Shown: positions 44,954 through 54,429 of the stretch, in pieces
How the letters are laid out: each line of letters starts with the position of its first letter
How positions within the stretch are numbered: the first letter of the stretch is position 1
NCBI RefSeq assembly: GCF_014651135.1
Contig: NZ_BMWH01000007.1
Span: 62,001 to 126,000 of the forward strand
DNA from: Streptomyces echinoruber
GTDB lineage: Bacteria > Actinomycetota > Actinomycetes > Streptomycetales > Streptomycetaceae
Length of the DNA: 64,000 nt
Direction of reading: 5' to 3'
Translations under genes and position numbers: made by a program
Notes under the pieces: generated by a model
Told to the model about the DNA's origin: nothing
The model's input: only the letters and a program-made list of their open reading frames with translations
Databases searched by the model: none

Positions 44954-47449
44954 ATGGCATTCAATCACTTACCGGCAGGCGTGCACGACGCCTTGGTCCC
45001 ATTGTCCGTCACGCCGGTGACACACTCGGTGCCGATGGCCAAGAATCACCGATCCGATCGACCCCCGACGGACACCGCACCCCGCATGTCGCCGGGCGCG
45101 GTCCTGGACCGGCTCGCCTCCGGGCCGAGCCGGGCTTCGCGCATCACTCATACCCAGCACTTGCCCCCGCGCGAGGGCCGCCATGCCGTCTGGCCCGACC
45201 GGATCCGCGCCGAGGTCATCGCGGCCGTGCGGGCGGCGGGCATCGAGCACCCCTGGGCCCACCAGGCGCGCGCGGCCGAGCACGCCCTGGACGGCGACTC
45301 GGTGGTCGTCGCCACCGGCACGGCGTCGGGCAAGTCGCTGGCCTACCTGGTCCCCGTGCTCTCCACCCTTCTGGACGGCGCCGAGGCCCCGAACGGCCGA
45401 GGCGCCACCGCCCTCTACCTCTCCCCCACCAAGGCGCTGGCCGCCGACCAGTGCCGCTCCGTGAAGCGCCTGGCCCGCCCGCTGGGCAACGCCGTGCGCG
45501 CCGCGGTGTACGACGGCGACACGCCGTTCGAGGAGCGGGAGTGGATCCGCCAGTACGCCACCTACGTGCTGACCAATCCCGACATGCTGCACCGCGGGAT
45601 ACTGCCCTCACATCCCCGCTGGTCCTCCTTCCTGCGCGCGCTGCGCTACGTCGTCGTGGACGAGTGCCACACCTACCGGGGCGTCTTCGGCTCCCACGTC
45701 GCCCAGGTGCTGCGCCGCCTGCGCCGCCTGTGCGCGCGCTACGGCGCCTCCCCGGTCTTCCTGCTGGCCTCCGCCACCGCCGCGGAGCCCGCCGTCGCCG
45801 CCCGCCGGCTGACCGGCCTGCCGGTGGTGGAGATCGCCGACGACGCCTCTCCACGCGGTGAACTGGTGTTCGCCCTGTGGGAGCCCCCGCTGACCGAACT
45901 GCAGGGCGAGAGGGGCGCACCCGTTCGGCGGACCGCCACCGCCGAGGCCGCCGACCTGCTGACCGACCTCACCGTGCAGGGCGTGCGCTCGGTCGTCTTC
46001 GTCCGCTCCCGGCGCGGCGCGGAGATCATCTCCGTGATCGCGCAGGAACGGCTCGCCGAGGTGGACCGGTCGCTGGCCCGGCGTGTCGCGGCCTATCGCG
46101 GCGGCTACCTCCCCGAGGAGCGGCGTGCCCTGGAGCAGGCCCTGGACTCCGGCGAACTCCTCGGCCTGGCCGCCACCACCGCCCTGGAACTCGGCATCGA
46201 CGTCTCCGGCCTCGACGCCGTCGTGATCGCCGGCTATCCGGGCACCCGCGCCTCGCTGTGGCAGCAGGCGGGCCGGGCCGGGCGCGCCGGACAGGGCGCC
46301 CTCGCCGTCCTGGTCGCCCGCGACGACCCGCTGGACACCTTCCTCGTCCACCATCCCGAAGCCCTCTTCGACCGGCCCGTGGAGTCCACCGTCCTCGACC
46401 CCGACAACCCGTACGTGCTGGCCCCGCACCTGTGTGCGGCCGCCGCCGAGCTCCCGCTGACCGACGAGGACCTCGACCTGTTCGGCCCGGCCTGCCCAAA
46501 GCTGCTGCCGCAGCTGGAGGCCGCGAAGCTGCTGCGCCGCCGCGCGACGGCCTGGCACTGGACGCGCCGCGAACGGGCCGCCGACCTCACCGACATCCGC
46601 GGCCAGGGCGGCCGGCCGGTGCAGGTCGTCGAGGCGGGCACCGGGCGGCTGCTCGGCACCGTCGACGAGGGCGCCGCGCACACCACCGTCCACGAGGGCG
46701 CCGTCCACCTGCACCAGGGCCGCACCTACCTGGTGCGCTCCCTCGACCTGGAGGACTCCGTGGCCCTGGTCGAGGAGGCGAACCCGCCGTACACCACGGT
46801 CGCCCGCGACACCACCTCCCTCTCCGTCCTCGACACCGACACCGAGGTCCCCTGGGGGGACGCCCGGCTCTGCTACGGCTCCGTCGAAGTCACCCACCAG
46901 GTCGTCTCCTTCCTGCGCCGCCGGGTCGTCACCGGTGAGGTGCTGGGCGAGACGAAACTCGACCTCCCGCCCCGCACGCTGCGCACGCGCGCGGTGTGGT
47001 GGACGGTCACCGAGGACCAGCTGGACGCCGCCCGGATCACCCCGGAGATCCTCGGCGGCGCCCTGCACGCCGCGGAGCACGCGTCGATCGGCATGCTGCC
47101 GCTCTTCGCGACCTGCGACCGCTGGGACATCGGCGGCGTGTCCGTCCCGCTCCACCCCGACACCCTCCTGCCGACGGTCTTCGTCTACGACGGCCACCCG
47201 GGCGGGGCGGGCTTCGCCGAGCGGGCCTTCCACACCGCCCGCTCCTGGCTCACCGCCACCCGCGAGGCCATCGCCTCCTGCGAGTGCGACGCCGGCTGCC
47301 CGTCCTGCATCCAGTCCCCCAAGTGCGGCAACGGCAACGATCCGCTCCACAAACGGGGTGCCGTCCGTCTCCTCACGGTGCTGCTGCGCGGGGCACCGCA
47401 GGAGACACCGCCGCAGGAGACACCGGAGGAGAAGGCCGGGAGGGCGTAG
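44954..47449 (+). CDS. DEAD/DEAH helicase with DUF1998, MrfA/YprA family
   Basis: 831-aa superfamily 2 helicase. Walker A ATGTASGKS (120-128), DECH box (236-239), motif VI QQAGRAGRAGQ and motif V ALELGIDVSG. A C-terminal MZB/DUF1998 region has five clustered Cys (776, 778, 782, 785, 791) that bind zinc. Bacillus MrfA with this architecture repairs mitomycin DNA damage. ATG at 44954 is used by the S. coelicolor homologue as I recall; neither it nor later ATGs has a good Shine-Dalgarno. Its last 77 bp overlap the convergent TadE-like gene. Confidence 0.9.
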   Translation: MAFNHLPAGVHDALVPLSVTPVTHSVPMAKNHRSDRPPTDTAPRMSPGAVLDRLASGPSRASRITHTQHLPPREGRHAVWPDRIRAEVIAAVRAAGIEHPWAHQARAAEHALDGDSVVVATGTASGKSLAYLVPVLSTLLDGAEAPNGRGATALYLSPTKALAADQCRSVKRLARPLGNAVRAAVYDGDTPFEEREWIRQYATYVLTNPDMLHRGILPSHPRWSSFLRALRYVVVDECHTYRGVFGSHVAQVLRRLRRLCARYGASPVFLLASATAAEPAVAARRLTGLPVVEIADDASPRGELVFALWEPPLTELQGERGAPVRRTATAEAADLLTDLTVQGVRSVVFVRSRRGAEIISVIAQERLAEVDRSLARRVAAYRGGYLPEERRALEQALDSGELLGLAATTALELGIDVSGLDAVVIAGYPGTRASLWQQAGRAGRAGQGALAVLVARDDPLDTFLVHHPEALFDRPVESTVLDPDNPYVLAPHLCAAAAELPLTDEDLDLFGPACPKLLPQLEAAKLLRRRATAWHWTRRERAADLTDIRGQGGRPVQVVEAGTGRLLGTVDEGAAHTTVHEGAVHLHQGRTYLVRSLDLEDSVALVEEANPPYTTVARDTTSLSVLDTDTEVPWGDARLCYGSVEVTHQVVSFLRRRVVTGEVLGETKLDLPPRTLRTRAVWWTVTEDQLDAARITPEILGGALHAAEHASIGMLPLFATCDRWDIGGVSVPLHPDTLLPTVFVYDGHPGGAGFAERAFHTARSWLTATREAIASCECDAGCPSCIQSPKCGNGNDPLHKRGAVRLLTVLLRGAPQETPPQETPEEKAGRA

Positions 47450-47945
47450 GCCCCGGCCCGGGGAGTGGTCCCGGCGGATCGGGCGGCACCGGGGCGTCCG
47501 GCAGCCGCCCCGGGCCCGCCCGTGCCCTCACCCGCGCGGTGAACGGTCCCTGCCCCGACGCCGCGGTCACGTCCGAGGTGTCGCCGACGAGCGCGCACCG
47601 CACGAGCCGGGCGCCCTGGGCGTGCGCCACCCGGTCCGCCCGGGCGCAGGCCGCCGCACCGCCCTCCGCCCAGTGATCCGCCGCCGCGAGCGCCGCCAGG
47701 TCGGCGCCTCCGGCCGCGTGGTGCCGGACCACGCACGCGTGCCCCAGGCCGAGCAGCGCGCCGAACACCACGCACAGCGAGGCGATCACAGCGACACTCC
47801 AGACCGAGGCGGACCCCCGGTCGGAACGCCACCGCGAACCACTGCCCCGGCCGAAGCGCCGCGCCTTCCCCGCCCACCGCCCCACGGGGCTCGCGGGCAC
47901 CACCCGGGGATGCGCGATCCCACGTCCGCACAGAGCACGGCTCAT
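47373..47945 (-). CDS. Rv3654c-family TadE-like pseudopilin
   Basis: 190-aa protein with one N-terminal-proximal hydrophobic helix (SASVWSVAVIASLCVVFGALLG) after a basic leader, then AGGADLAALAAADHW and a Cys pair (CARADRVAHAQGARLVRCALV). The family is annotated as helicase/secretion-neighbourhood TadE-like. The ATG overlaps the tadE stop by 4 bp (ATGA), indicating translational coupling. The Pro-rich 3' end overlaps the helicase gene on the other strand by 77 bp. Confidence 0.8.
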   Translation of the reverse strand: MSRALCGRGIAHPRVVPASPVGRWAGKARRFGRGSGSRWRSDRGSASVWSVAVIASLCVVFGALLGLGHACVVRHHAAGGADLAALAAADHWAEGGAAACARADRVAHAQGARLVRCALVGDTSDVTAASGQGPFTARVRARAGPGRLPDAPVPPDPPGPLPGPGPTPSRPSPPVSPAAVSPAVPRAAAP

Positions 47946-48361
47946 CGCCCCACCACCTCCGCCCCGCCCGTACGCTCCTCCATCGCGCCTGTGCTCTGCT
48001 CCGTTCCGCCCGTGCTCTCCTCTGCCAGTGCCACGGCCTCCTCCCGCAGCTCGACGGGCAGCCCGTGCAGCAGCGGTGGCCGGGCCGTGACGACCACGCG
48101 GACCTGGTCGCCCTCCCGGGTGACCGTGACCCGGGCACCGGGCGGCGCGGCCTTCCGGGCGACCTCGACCACCGCGTCGGCGGGATCCTGGCGGGCCGCC
48201 GCGCGGGCCCCCGTACGGGCCGCGTCCACGCACTGGATCTGCGCGGCCATGGCCAGCAGCCCTCCCATGAGCGCCAGCGCGACGAGCACCAGGACGGGCA
48301 GTGCCACGGCCGTCTCCGCGGTCACGAAGCCCCGGTCGTCCGCGCGCTCACATCGGGCCAC
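47942..48361 (-). CDS. TadE-like minor pilin
   Basis: 139-aa TadE-family protein: short basic leader DDRGFVTAETAVALPVLVLVALALMGGLL with the type IV prepilin-like Glu five residues after the Gly-Phe cleavage region, one hydrophobic helix, and the family motif CVDAARTGARAAAR. It overlaps both neighbours (14 bp with the DUF4244 gene, 4 bp with the next), consistent with one operon. Confidence 0.85.
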   Translation of the reverse strand: MARCERADDRGFVTAETAVALPVLVLVALALMGGLLAMAAQIQCVDAARTGARAAARQDPADAVVEVARKAAPPGARVTVTREGDQVRVVVTARPPLLHGLPVELREEAVALAEESTGGTEQSTGAMEERTGGAEVVGR

Positions 48362-48539
48362 TGAGCGCTCGATTCACGAGTGCCTGCAACTGCGCCTGGA
48401 CCTGATCGCTCGTCACCACCTTGTAGAGCACCGCGGCCAGTCCGACCGCCGCGATGATGCCCATGGCGTACTCGGCGGTGGCCATGCCCTGGTCCCTGCG
48501 CAGAAACGTGCGCAGTCGTGTCCAAACCGTCTTCCACAT
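48348..48539 (-). CDS. DUF4244 small pilin (Flp-like)
   Basis: 63-aa protein: basic leader, then cleavage context DQG/MATAEYAMGIIAAVGLAA with Glu at mature position 5, as in Flp/type IVb pilins, and one long hydrophobic helix. The likely major subunit of the Tad-like fibre. GGGGGTTGAG precedes the ATG. Confidence 0.88.
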   Translation of the reverse strand: MWKTVWTRLRTFLRRDQGMATAEYAMGIIAAVGLAAVLYKVVTSDQVQAQLQALVNRALSGPM

Positions 48540-48647
48540 CTCAACCCCCGTGAGGTTTCGTTCCAGTCGTCAGTGCCAGTGGTTCTCTCGGCCCGGTTGT
48601 CGGTGCCAGTGGATCTTTCGGGCCCGGTTGTCGGGCCAGTGGTTCTC

Positions 48648-49445
48648 TCAGCGGCCGCCTCCTCCCAGCACTCCGCCGGCCAGCCCGATCACGACGGGCA
48701 GAACGCCGACCGTGACGAAGGCGGGCAGGAAGCACAGCCCCATGGGTGCGGTGACCAGGACAGCGGCCCGGCGGGCCCGCGCGGTCGCGGTGCGCGCCCA
48801 GTCGGCACGGGCGTCGGCCGCGAGCCGGGCGACGGGGCCGGCTGCGGGCAGTCCCGACTCGTCGGCCCGGTGCAGCAGCCGTGCCAGGACCCGAGCCCCC
48901 GGTATCGCGGCCAGGCCCCGCCAGGCGTCGGCCGGTGCGCCGCCGAGCCGCACCTCCGCCGCGCCGCGTGCGAGTGCCGCACCGACGGGCCCGCCCAGAG
49001 CCTCACCGACGGCCTGGGCAGCGGCCACCGGACCGGCGCCGGCGGCGATGCAGGCCGCCAGCAGGTCGGCCGCCAGCGGCAACTGACGGGCCGCCTCCGC
49101 GACGTCGTACTCCTGCGAGGGATCGGCCGCCGTCCGCCGTTGCCGCCACCGCCACAGCACGACCGCGCCGACCGCTCCAAGCCCGACCCCGGCGACGCCG
49201 CCGACCAGTACCCATCCCGCACCCACCACGCCGACCGAGGGCAGCCAGCGCCGTACGACGCCGCGCACTGCGGGCCACGGTGTGGCGGACGCCCCGCGCC
49301 GCTCTCGTTCCCGATCCAGCAATCCGGCCAACCGCCGCCGGACCCGCCGCCGTTGGCGCACCGCCGTCGGCCATCTCACCGCCGCCCACAGCAGCAGCGT
49401 CCCGCCCAGGACCGTCCCCAGCCCGTGGACGACGTCCGTGCTCAT
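48648..49445 (-). CDS. TadC-like membrane platform protein
   Basis: 265-aa type II secretion F-domain protein. A first hydrophobic pair (WLPSVGVVGAGWVLVGG..., GAVGAVVLWRW) precedes the T2SSF core with LPLAADLLAACIAAGAGPVAAAQAVGEAL and LARLLHRADESGLPAA. The final hairpin of hydrophobic segments is near 240-260. Its partner is TadB; together they form the inner-membrane platform on which the ATPase acts. Confidence 0.85.
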   Translation of the reverse strand: MSTDVVHGLGTVLGGTLLLWAAVRWPTAVRQRRRVRRRLAGLLDRERERRGASATPWPAVRGVVRRWLPSVGVVGAGWVLVGGVAGVGLGAVGAVVLWRWRQRRTAADPSQEYDVAEAARQLPLAADLLAACIAAGAGPVAAAQAVGEALGGPVGAALARGAAEVRLGGAPADAWRGLAAIPGARVLARLLHRADESGLPAAGPVARLAADARADWARTATARARRAAVLVTAPMGLCFLPAFVTVGVLPVVIGLAGGVLGGGGR

Positions 49446-49539
49446 CCCGATCCCGCCTTCCCCTCGTATGCCGCCCGGCCCGCCGCGGAGCGCCCGCGTG
49501 CCCGGAGCCCGTACCGGTGCGTCCCCCCGACTCGCCCGC

Positions 49540-50427
49540 TCACGTCACCGCCTCCGCTCCCCGCACGATCCGCAGCGCCCACCACAGGCCCCCGCCCTCC
49601 AGCGCGGCGCCGACCGCGAGGCAGCCCAGTCCCGGCGCGGTGTGCAGCAGCACGTGCAGCGGGTCGGCGCCGAGGGCGGTGCCGAGCAGCAGGCCCAGGA
49701 CGGGTAGTCCCGCGAGCATCACGGCGGTGGCCTTCGCGCCCGCCAACTGGGCACTGAGGTCGGCTCGTTGGTCGCGTTCGGTGCGCAGAGCCCCCTCCAG
49801 GCGGTCCAGCCCGGCGGCGAGTCCGGCGCCCCGGTCGACGGCCACCCGCCAGCACGCGGCGAGACCCAGGAGCCCCTCGGCGCCCGGTTGCCGCGCCGCC
49901 GCGGCGAGGGTTTGGGGAACGTCGCCGCCGAACCGGGCAGCCGCCAGCACCGCGGCCTGTGCCTCCCCGAGCCCACCGGACTCATGTGCCGCACGCAGGA
50001 GGGCCTCGCCCGGCTGGCGTCCGGCCCGCACTTCCCCGGCCAGGACCCCGCACAGGGCGATCACGGCGTCCCCGCGGCGCTCCCGCTCTCGCCGCGCCGT
50101 CCTGGCCAGCCGTGCCCGCCGCAGCGCCGGTACCGCGGCGGCTCCGACGAGAAGCGGGATCCATGAGGTGCCCAGGACCGTCAGGACCAGCCCGGCGGCC
50201 GGTGCCCACCACTCGGGGCGCGGCGGCCTCCGCAATCGCCGCAGTTCGGTGACTGCACGGTCCCACGGGGACGGTCCGGTCCCCGCCGTTCCTCCGCCCG
50301 CCAGGAGCAGCCGGGCCCGCCGTGCGCCGGAGTGGCGCCCGTCCGTCAGCCATGCCGCCATTCCGGCGCACACCGCGGCGGCACCGACAGACAGGTCGTA
50401 CAGCGATGTTCCCTCCGTGCCCATCAC
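49540..50427 (-). CDS. TadB-like membrane platform protein
   Basis: 295-aa T2SSF protein with ALCGVLAGEVRAGRQPGEALLRAA and WRVAVDRGAGLAAGLDRLEGALR typical of TadB, flanked by hydrophobic segments. GTG (50425-50427) or ATG (50422-50424) both overlap the stop of tadA, indicating coupling. A 94-bp gap separates it from tadC. Confidence 0.85.
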   Translation of the reverse strand: MMGTEGTSLYDLSVGAAAVCAGMAAWLTDGRHSGARRARLLLAGGGTAGTGPSPWDRAVTELRRLRRPPRPEWWAPAAGLVLTVLGTSWIPLLVGAAAVPALRRARLARTARRERERRGDAVIALCGVLAGEVRAGRQPGEALLRAAHESGGLGEAQAAVLAAARFGGDVPQTLAAAARQPGAEGLLGLAACWRVAVDRGAGLAAGLDRLEGALRTERDQRADLSAQLAGAKATAVMLAGLPVLGLLLGTALGADPLHVLLHTAPGLGCLAVGAALEGGGLWWALRIVRGAEAVT

Positions 50428-51830
50428 GCCTCCTCACCGCTCGCGCCGCTCGCACCGCCCGCACCGCTCGCGCTGCCGCCACCACGCCCACCGCCGCCAC
50501 CGGGCCTCGCACGTCTCCAAGCCCCCGCCGGTCTTCCGGCAGGCGCCTGCGAAAACCGGTCGGCCCGCTCCCCCGTGTCACGGCCGTGACTGCCGTGACC
50601 GCTGTGATCTTCGTGATCTCCGTGACCGCCGTGACTGCCGTGACTGCCGTGAAGCAGCCCCAGCAGCCGCTCCCACCCGCGTTCGCGGGCGAAGGCCTCC
50701 GCCTCCCACCGCAGCGCCGGCACCGTGGTGACCAGGCCCGACGGCTCCCGCTCCAGCACGTGCACCTCATCGATCCGCCGCCGTCCGCTCCGGTCCCGGA
50801 CGAGGTGCACGATCACCGACAGGGCCGCGGCCAACTGACTGTGCAGGGCGGCCCGGTCGAGTCCGGCCGCCGTGCCCAGCGCCTCCAGCCGCGCGGGGAC
50901 GTCGGCGGCGGCGTTGGCGTGCACCGTGCCGCAACCGCCCTCGTGGCCGGTGTTCAGCGCGGCCAGCAGATGGACGACCTCCGCTCCGCGCACCTCGCCC
51001 ACGACGAGCCGGTCCGGCCGCATCCGGAGGGCCTGCCGCACCAGGTCCTCCAGGGTGACGAGGCCGGCGCCCTCCTGGTTGGCGGGCCTGGTCTCCAGGC
51101 GGACCACGTGCGGATGGTCGGGCCGCAGCTCCGCGGAGTCCTCGGCGAGCACGATGCGCTCGCCGGGGCCCACCTGCCCCAGCAGGGCGCTGAGCAGCGT
51201 GGTCTTGCCGCTGCCGGTGCCTCCGCTGATCAGGAAGGACAGCCGGGCCCGCACCAGCGCCCGCAGCAGCCGGTCTCCACCCGGCGGCACCGTGCCGACC
51301 GCGACCAGCTCGTCGAGGGTGAAGGCGCGGGGCCGCACCACGCGCAGGGACAGGCAGGTGCAGCCGACGGCGACCGGCGGCAGCACGGCGTGCAGGCGGG
51401 TGCCGTCGGGCAGCCGGGCGTCGACCCAGGGCCGCGCGTCGTCGAGACGGCGCCCGGCCACCGCGGCGAGACGCTGCGCGAGGCGTCGTACGGCGGCCGT
51501 GTCGGGAAACGCCACGTCGGTCCGTTCGAGCCCGCCGCCCCGGTCGACCCAGACCCGGTCGGGCGCCGAGACCAGCACGTCCGTGACCGCCGGATCGGCC
51601 AGGAGCGGCTCCAGCGGCCCGGTGCCGACCAGCTCGGACCGCAGTTGTTCGGCCGCGCCGAGCACCTCGGCATCGCCCAGCACCCGGCCCTGCTCCCGCA
51701 GTGCCTGCGCCACCCGCGCCGGTGTCGGCTCGGCCCCGCTCTCGGCCAGCCACTGCCGCACGCCGTCCAGCAGGCTCCCGCCCGCGCCCGTGCCGCCGCC
51801 GGGCCGGGGAACGTCGGTGAGGTTCCTCAT
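50424..51830 (-). CDS. tadA: TadA-like secretion ATPase with His-rich C-terminus
   Basis: 468-aa type II/IV secretion ATPase. It has a long N-terminal helical part, Walker A ISGGTGSGKTTLL (201-213), Asp box LAEDSAELRPDHPHVVRLE, Walker B RPDRLVVGEVRGAEV and the His box GHEGGCGTVHANAA. After the ATPase core there is an unusual tract at 394-417 of His, Gly, Ser and Asp (HGSHGSHGGHGDHEDH type), then a Gly/Ser tail. It overlaps ssd by 4 bp upstream and tadB by 4 bp downstream. Confidence 0.9.
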   Translation of the reverse strand: MRNLTDVPRPGGGTGAGGSLLDGVRQWLAESGAEPTPARVAQALREQGRVLGDAEVLGAAEQLRSELVGTGPLEPLLADPAVTDVLVSAPDRVWVDRGGGLERTDVAFPDTAAVRRLAQRLAAVAGRRLDDARPWVDARLPDGTRLHAVLPPVAVGCTCLSLRVVRPRAFTLDELVAVGTVPPGGDRLLRALVRARLSFLISGGTGSGKTTLLSALLGQVGPGERIVLAEDSAELRPDHPHVVRLETRPANQEGAGLVTLEDLVRQALRMRPDRLVVGEVRGAEVVHLLAALNTGHEGGCGTVHANAAADVPARLEALGTAAGLDRAALHSQLAAALSVIVHLVRDRSGRRRIDEVHVLEREPSGLVTTVPALRWEAEAFARERGWERLLGLLHGSHGSHGGHGDHEDHSGHGSHGRDTGERADRFSQAPAGRPAGAWRRARPGGGGGRGGGSASGAGGASGASGEEA

Positions 51831-52930
51831 GCGGCACCCGCCTCGATCAGTGCGCGCTCCCAGAACACCGTGCAGAAGCGGGCCAGCGGTCCGCGTCCGG
51901 AGGCCGCGGGCGGTGCCTTGTCCTCTCCCGGGCGCAGCAGCCCGGGCTCGACGGGCACCTCGCCCGCCAGCGGCAGGCCGAGCAGGCGGGCCACCTCGCG
52001 GTCGTCGAGGCCGGGCGCGTGGGGACCGCGTACCGCGACCCGCAGGTCGCGCAGGACCATGCCGACGGCGGACGCCACCCGGCCGGCCGCGGCGACCGCG
52101 CGCAGTTCGGCGGGGACCACGAGCAGCCCGACGTCGATCTGTGCGAGGGCCTCGGCCACCCCGTCGTCGACGCGGCGCGGCAGATCGACGACCACGGCGC
52201 CGCCACGCCGCCGGCCCGCGGCGAGCACCGCCCGTACCGCCTGGGGCGGAATGGCGACGCGGTCTCCGCGGTCCCAGCTGAGCACCCGTAGCGAGTGCAG
52301 CGCGGGCAGCGACTCCTCCAGGGCGCCGCCGCCGACCCGGCCGCGGGACGCGGCGAACGCCGGCCAGCGCAGCCCTTCGGTGGCCTCTCCGCCGAGGAGG
52401 ACGTCGAGTCCGCCGCCGAGCGGGTCGGCGTCCACCAGGAGGGTGCGCAGCCCCCGGCGCGCGGAGGTGAGGGCGAGCGCGCAGGCCAGCGTGGACGCCC
52501 CGGCCCCGCCGCGGCCGCCGATGACGCCGACGGTGAGCGCCGGTCTGCCGACGCCCTCGGCGACATCGGCGATGCGGTCGACCAGCCACTGCTCGCCGTC
52601 GGGCAGCATCAGGACGTGGTCCGCGCCGATCTCGACGGCTCGGCGCCACACCCCGGAGTCGTCCTGATCGCGCCCGACCAGCACGACTCCGCGCCGCCGG
52701 GCAGCTCCGCGTACGCGCCGCGCGGCGTCGTCGCCGACCAGGACGAGCGGTGCCCCCTCCCAGGTCCCTCTGCGCTCCGGCAGCCCGTGGTGGACCTCGG
52801 GGGTGGCGCCGGCCGCGGCGCACAGGCGCAGCAGGTCGTCGAGGAGTTCGGCGTCCTCGGTGACGATGAGCGGCCTGCCCGGCCGGTCCGGGCCGACGGG
52901 CGGCGGGTCGTGGGTGACGGATCCGGCCAT
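51827..52930 (-). CDS. ssd: Septum-site-determining protein Ssd (CpaE/MinD-like)
   Basis: 367-aa protein: receiver-like N-terminus (about 20-125) and a MinD/ParA-type domain with deviant P-loop GGRGGAGAST (138-147), in which both Lys of the canonical motif are missing, followed by LLVDADPLGGGLDVLLGGE. In Mycobacterium tuberculosis the homologue Rv3660c influences septation; at Tad loci it acts like CpaE. ATG 52930 has GGGGGAAG 5-6 nt upstream; the frame is open to 53005. The stop overlaps tadA (ATGA). Confidence 0.9.
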   Translation of the reverse strand: MAGSVTHDPPPVGPDRPGRPLIVTEDAELLDDLLRLCAAAGATPEVHHGLPERRGTWEGAPLVLVGDDAARRVRGAARRRGVVLVGRDQDDSGVWRRAVEIGADHVLMLPDGEQWLVDRIADVAEGVGRPALTVGVIGGRGGAGASTLACALALTSARRGLRTLLVDADPLGGGLDVLLGGEATEGLRWPAFAASRGRVGGGALEESLPALHSLRVLSWDRGDRVAIPPQAVRAVLAAGRRRGGAVVVDLPRRVDDGVAEALAQIDVGLLVVPAELRAVAAAGRVASAVGMVLRDLRVAVRGPHAPGLDDREVARLLGLPLAGEVPVEPGLLRPGEDKAPPAASGRGPLARFCTVFWERALIEAGAA

Positions 52931-53313
52931 GGTGCTTCCCCCTTGCTGCATGTCTCGCGCAGCCCCTGCGGCCCCGCGAATCCCAACCGTGTGAAGAACC
53001 GGCAACCGGCCGCCCTATGAGCGCCCGATACGAACCGGCCCATACGCGTCCCGGCAAACGGGAACCGGCCACGAACTCGCCGCGAGCCGGACGCGCTGGA
53101 ATCACGGTGCAGCGATCCGGGAAATCGTGTGGATCTTGGTCAATAACGGTGGACAAGTCGGTGACTGTGAATATCGCCGTCACCCATACCGGTGACGCCT
53201 GTACTGACCTCTGTGCGACTCCCGCAGAGCAGCGCTCCTGCTACACAGAGTGACAGATCATGGGCATGACGGATCAAGGGGCGGCAGCAGCCCACGCCGC
53301 CAAGCAACCGCGT

Positions 53314-53411
53314 ACAAAAGGAGAAAACCCGCCCGGACATGCGACGACCCCCGCCGGGGGGGAGAGCGGGGGTCGTCTCCACGGCCGACTCGGGGGGGGA
53401 GGAGTCGGACC
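53314..53411 (-). ncRNA. 6C RNA (B11-type small RNA)
   Basis: On the minus strand two hairpins with C-rich loops follow each other. The first is CCGACTC (53408-53402) with its complement and a loop with a run of about eight C. The second has a 12-bp stem GACGACCCCCGC (53377-53366) with 53354-53343 and a seven-C loop. A GC stretch and TTTT-containing tail (around 53330-53316) end it. This is the 6C RNA pattern of Actinobacteria. The position between ssd and the HAD phosphatase gene is the one of M. tuberculosis B11 (ncRv13660c), on the same strand as ssd. The upstream sequence has TGCTAACC as a likely -10. The rest of the 52931-53512 gap holds promoters only. Confidence 0.85.
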
Positions 53412-53512
53412 GGGTTAGCACGGTCGCGAACGATCCGTGACTTCCATGGTGTACCCGAGAGCCGTCTCAGGCAAACCCACGCGCCATACCTTACGCCGAA
53501 TGGGCTGCCCCT

Positions 53513-54346
53513 ATGCTCAGGGGCGTGGAAAACCACTCCTTGTCCCGCACGGCGGCCTTCTTTGATCTGGACAAGACGGTCATTGCGAAGTCGAGCACGC
53601 TCACCTTCAGCAAGTCCTTCTACCAAGGCGGCCTGATCAACCGCCGGGCCATGTTGCGTACCGCATATGCCCAGTTCGTCTTCCTCGTCGGCGGCGCCGA
53701 CCACGACCAGATGGAGCGCATGCGCACGTACCTGTCCAAGCTGTGCCGGGGCTGGAACGTGCAGCAGGTGAAGGAGATCGTCGCCGAGACGCTGCACGAC
53801 CTGATCGATCCGATCATCTACGACGAGGCCGCCTCGCTCATCGAGGAGCACCATGCCGCCGGCCGTGACGTGGTGATCGTGTCCACGTCCGGCGCCGAGG
53901 TCGTGGAGCCGATCGGCGAGATGCTGGGCGCGGACCGAGTGGTGGCCACCCGCATGGTCGTGGGCGAGGACGGCTGCTTCACCGGAGAGGTGGAGTACTA
54001 CGCCTACGGCCCGACGAAGGCGGAGGCGATCCGGGAGCTCGCCGCCTCCGAGGGCTACGACCTGGCCCACTGCTACGCCTACAGCGACTCCAGCACCGAC
54101 CTGCCGATGCTGGAGGCCGTCGGCCACCCGTACGCCGTCAACCCGGACCGCACCCTGCGCAAGGAGGCGGCCGCCCGCGGCTGGCCGGTGCTGGACTTCC
54201 ACCGTCCGGTCCGGCTCAAGCGGCGGCTGCACACGTTCTCCGTGTCACCACGGCCCGCCCTGGTCGCGGCCGTGGCGGTGGGCGCCGCGGCGGCCACCGC
54301 CGGACTGGTGTGGTTCGCGAGCCGGCGCCGATCGTCGATCGCCTGA
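53513..54346 (+). CDS. HAD-IB family hydrolase (CicA/SerB-like)
   Basis: 277-aa HAD phosphatase. Motif I FFDLDKT (Asp18, Asp20), motif II VIVSTSGAE, motif III TKAEAIREL and motif IV YSDSSTDLPML, so all catalytic residues are present. A C-terminal hydrophobic helix (VAAVAVGAAAATAGLVWFA) suggests a membrane-anchored enzyme. Streptomyces homologues are annotated morphological-differentiation-associated; the M. tuberculosis counterpart is Rv3661. The substrate is unknown. ATG at 53513; an in-frame GTG 12 nt later is possible. Confidence 0.9.
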   Translation: MLRGVENHSLSRTAAFFDLDKTVIAKSSTLTFSKSFYQGGLINRRAMLRTAYAQFVFLVGGADHDQMERMRTYLSKLCRGWNVQQVKEIVAETLHDLIDPIIYDEAASLIEEHHAAGRDVVIVSTSGAEVVEPIGEMLGADRVVATRMVVGEDGCFTGEVEYYAYGPTKAEAIRELAASEGYDLAHCYAYSDSSTDLPMLEAVGHPYAVNPDRTLRKEAAARGWPVLDFHRPVRLKRRLHTFSVSPRPALVAAVAVGAAAATAGLVWFASRRRSSIA

Positions 54347-54429
54347 CCCGGCTTTCCGGCCACCGCGACCGCCCCAGAACCCAATTCCGCCCGCTCAGTT
54401 CCTATTTGAACCTGAAAGTAAAAAGTGCA

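Noticed and set aside
53017..53253. 78-codon frame between ssd and the HAD gene
   Set aside because: Poor codon bias, no ribosome site, and it overlaps the ssd promoter region.
53339..53440. Leader-peptide-like reading frame MRRPPPGG on the + strand inside a hairpin, suggesting Pro-stalling attenuation of the HAD gene
   Set aside because: The same sequence is explained better as the antisense of a 6C RNA on the minus strand; spacing from AAGGAG to this ATG is too long.
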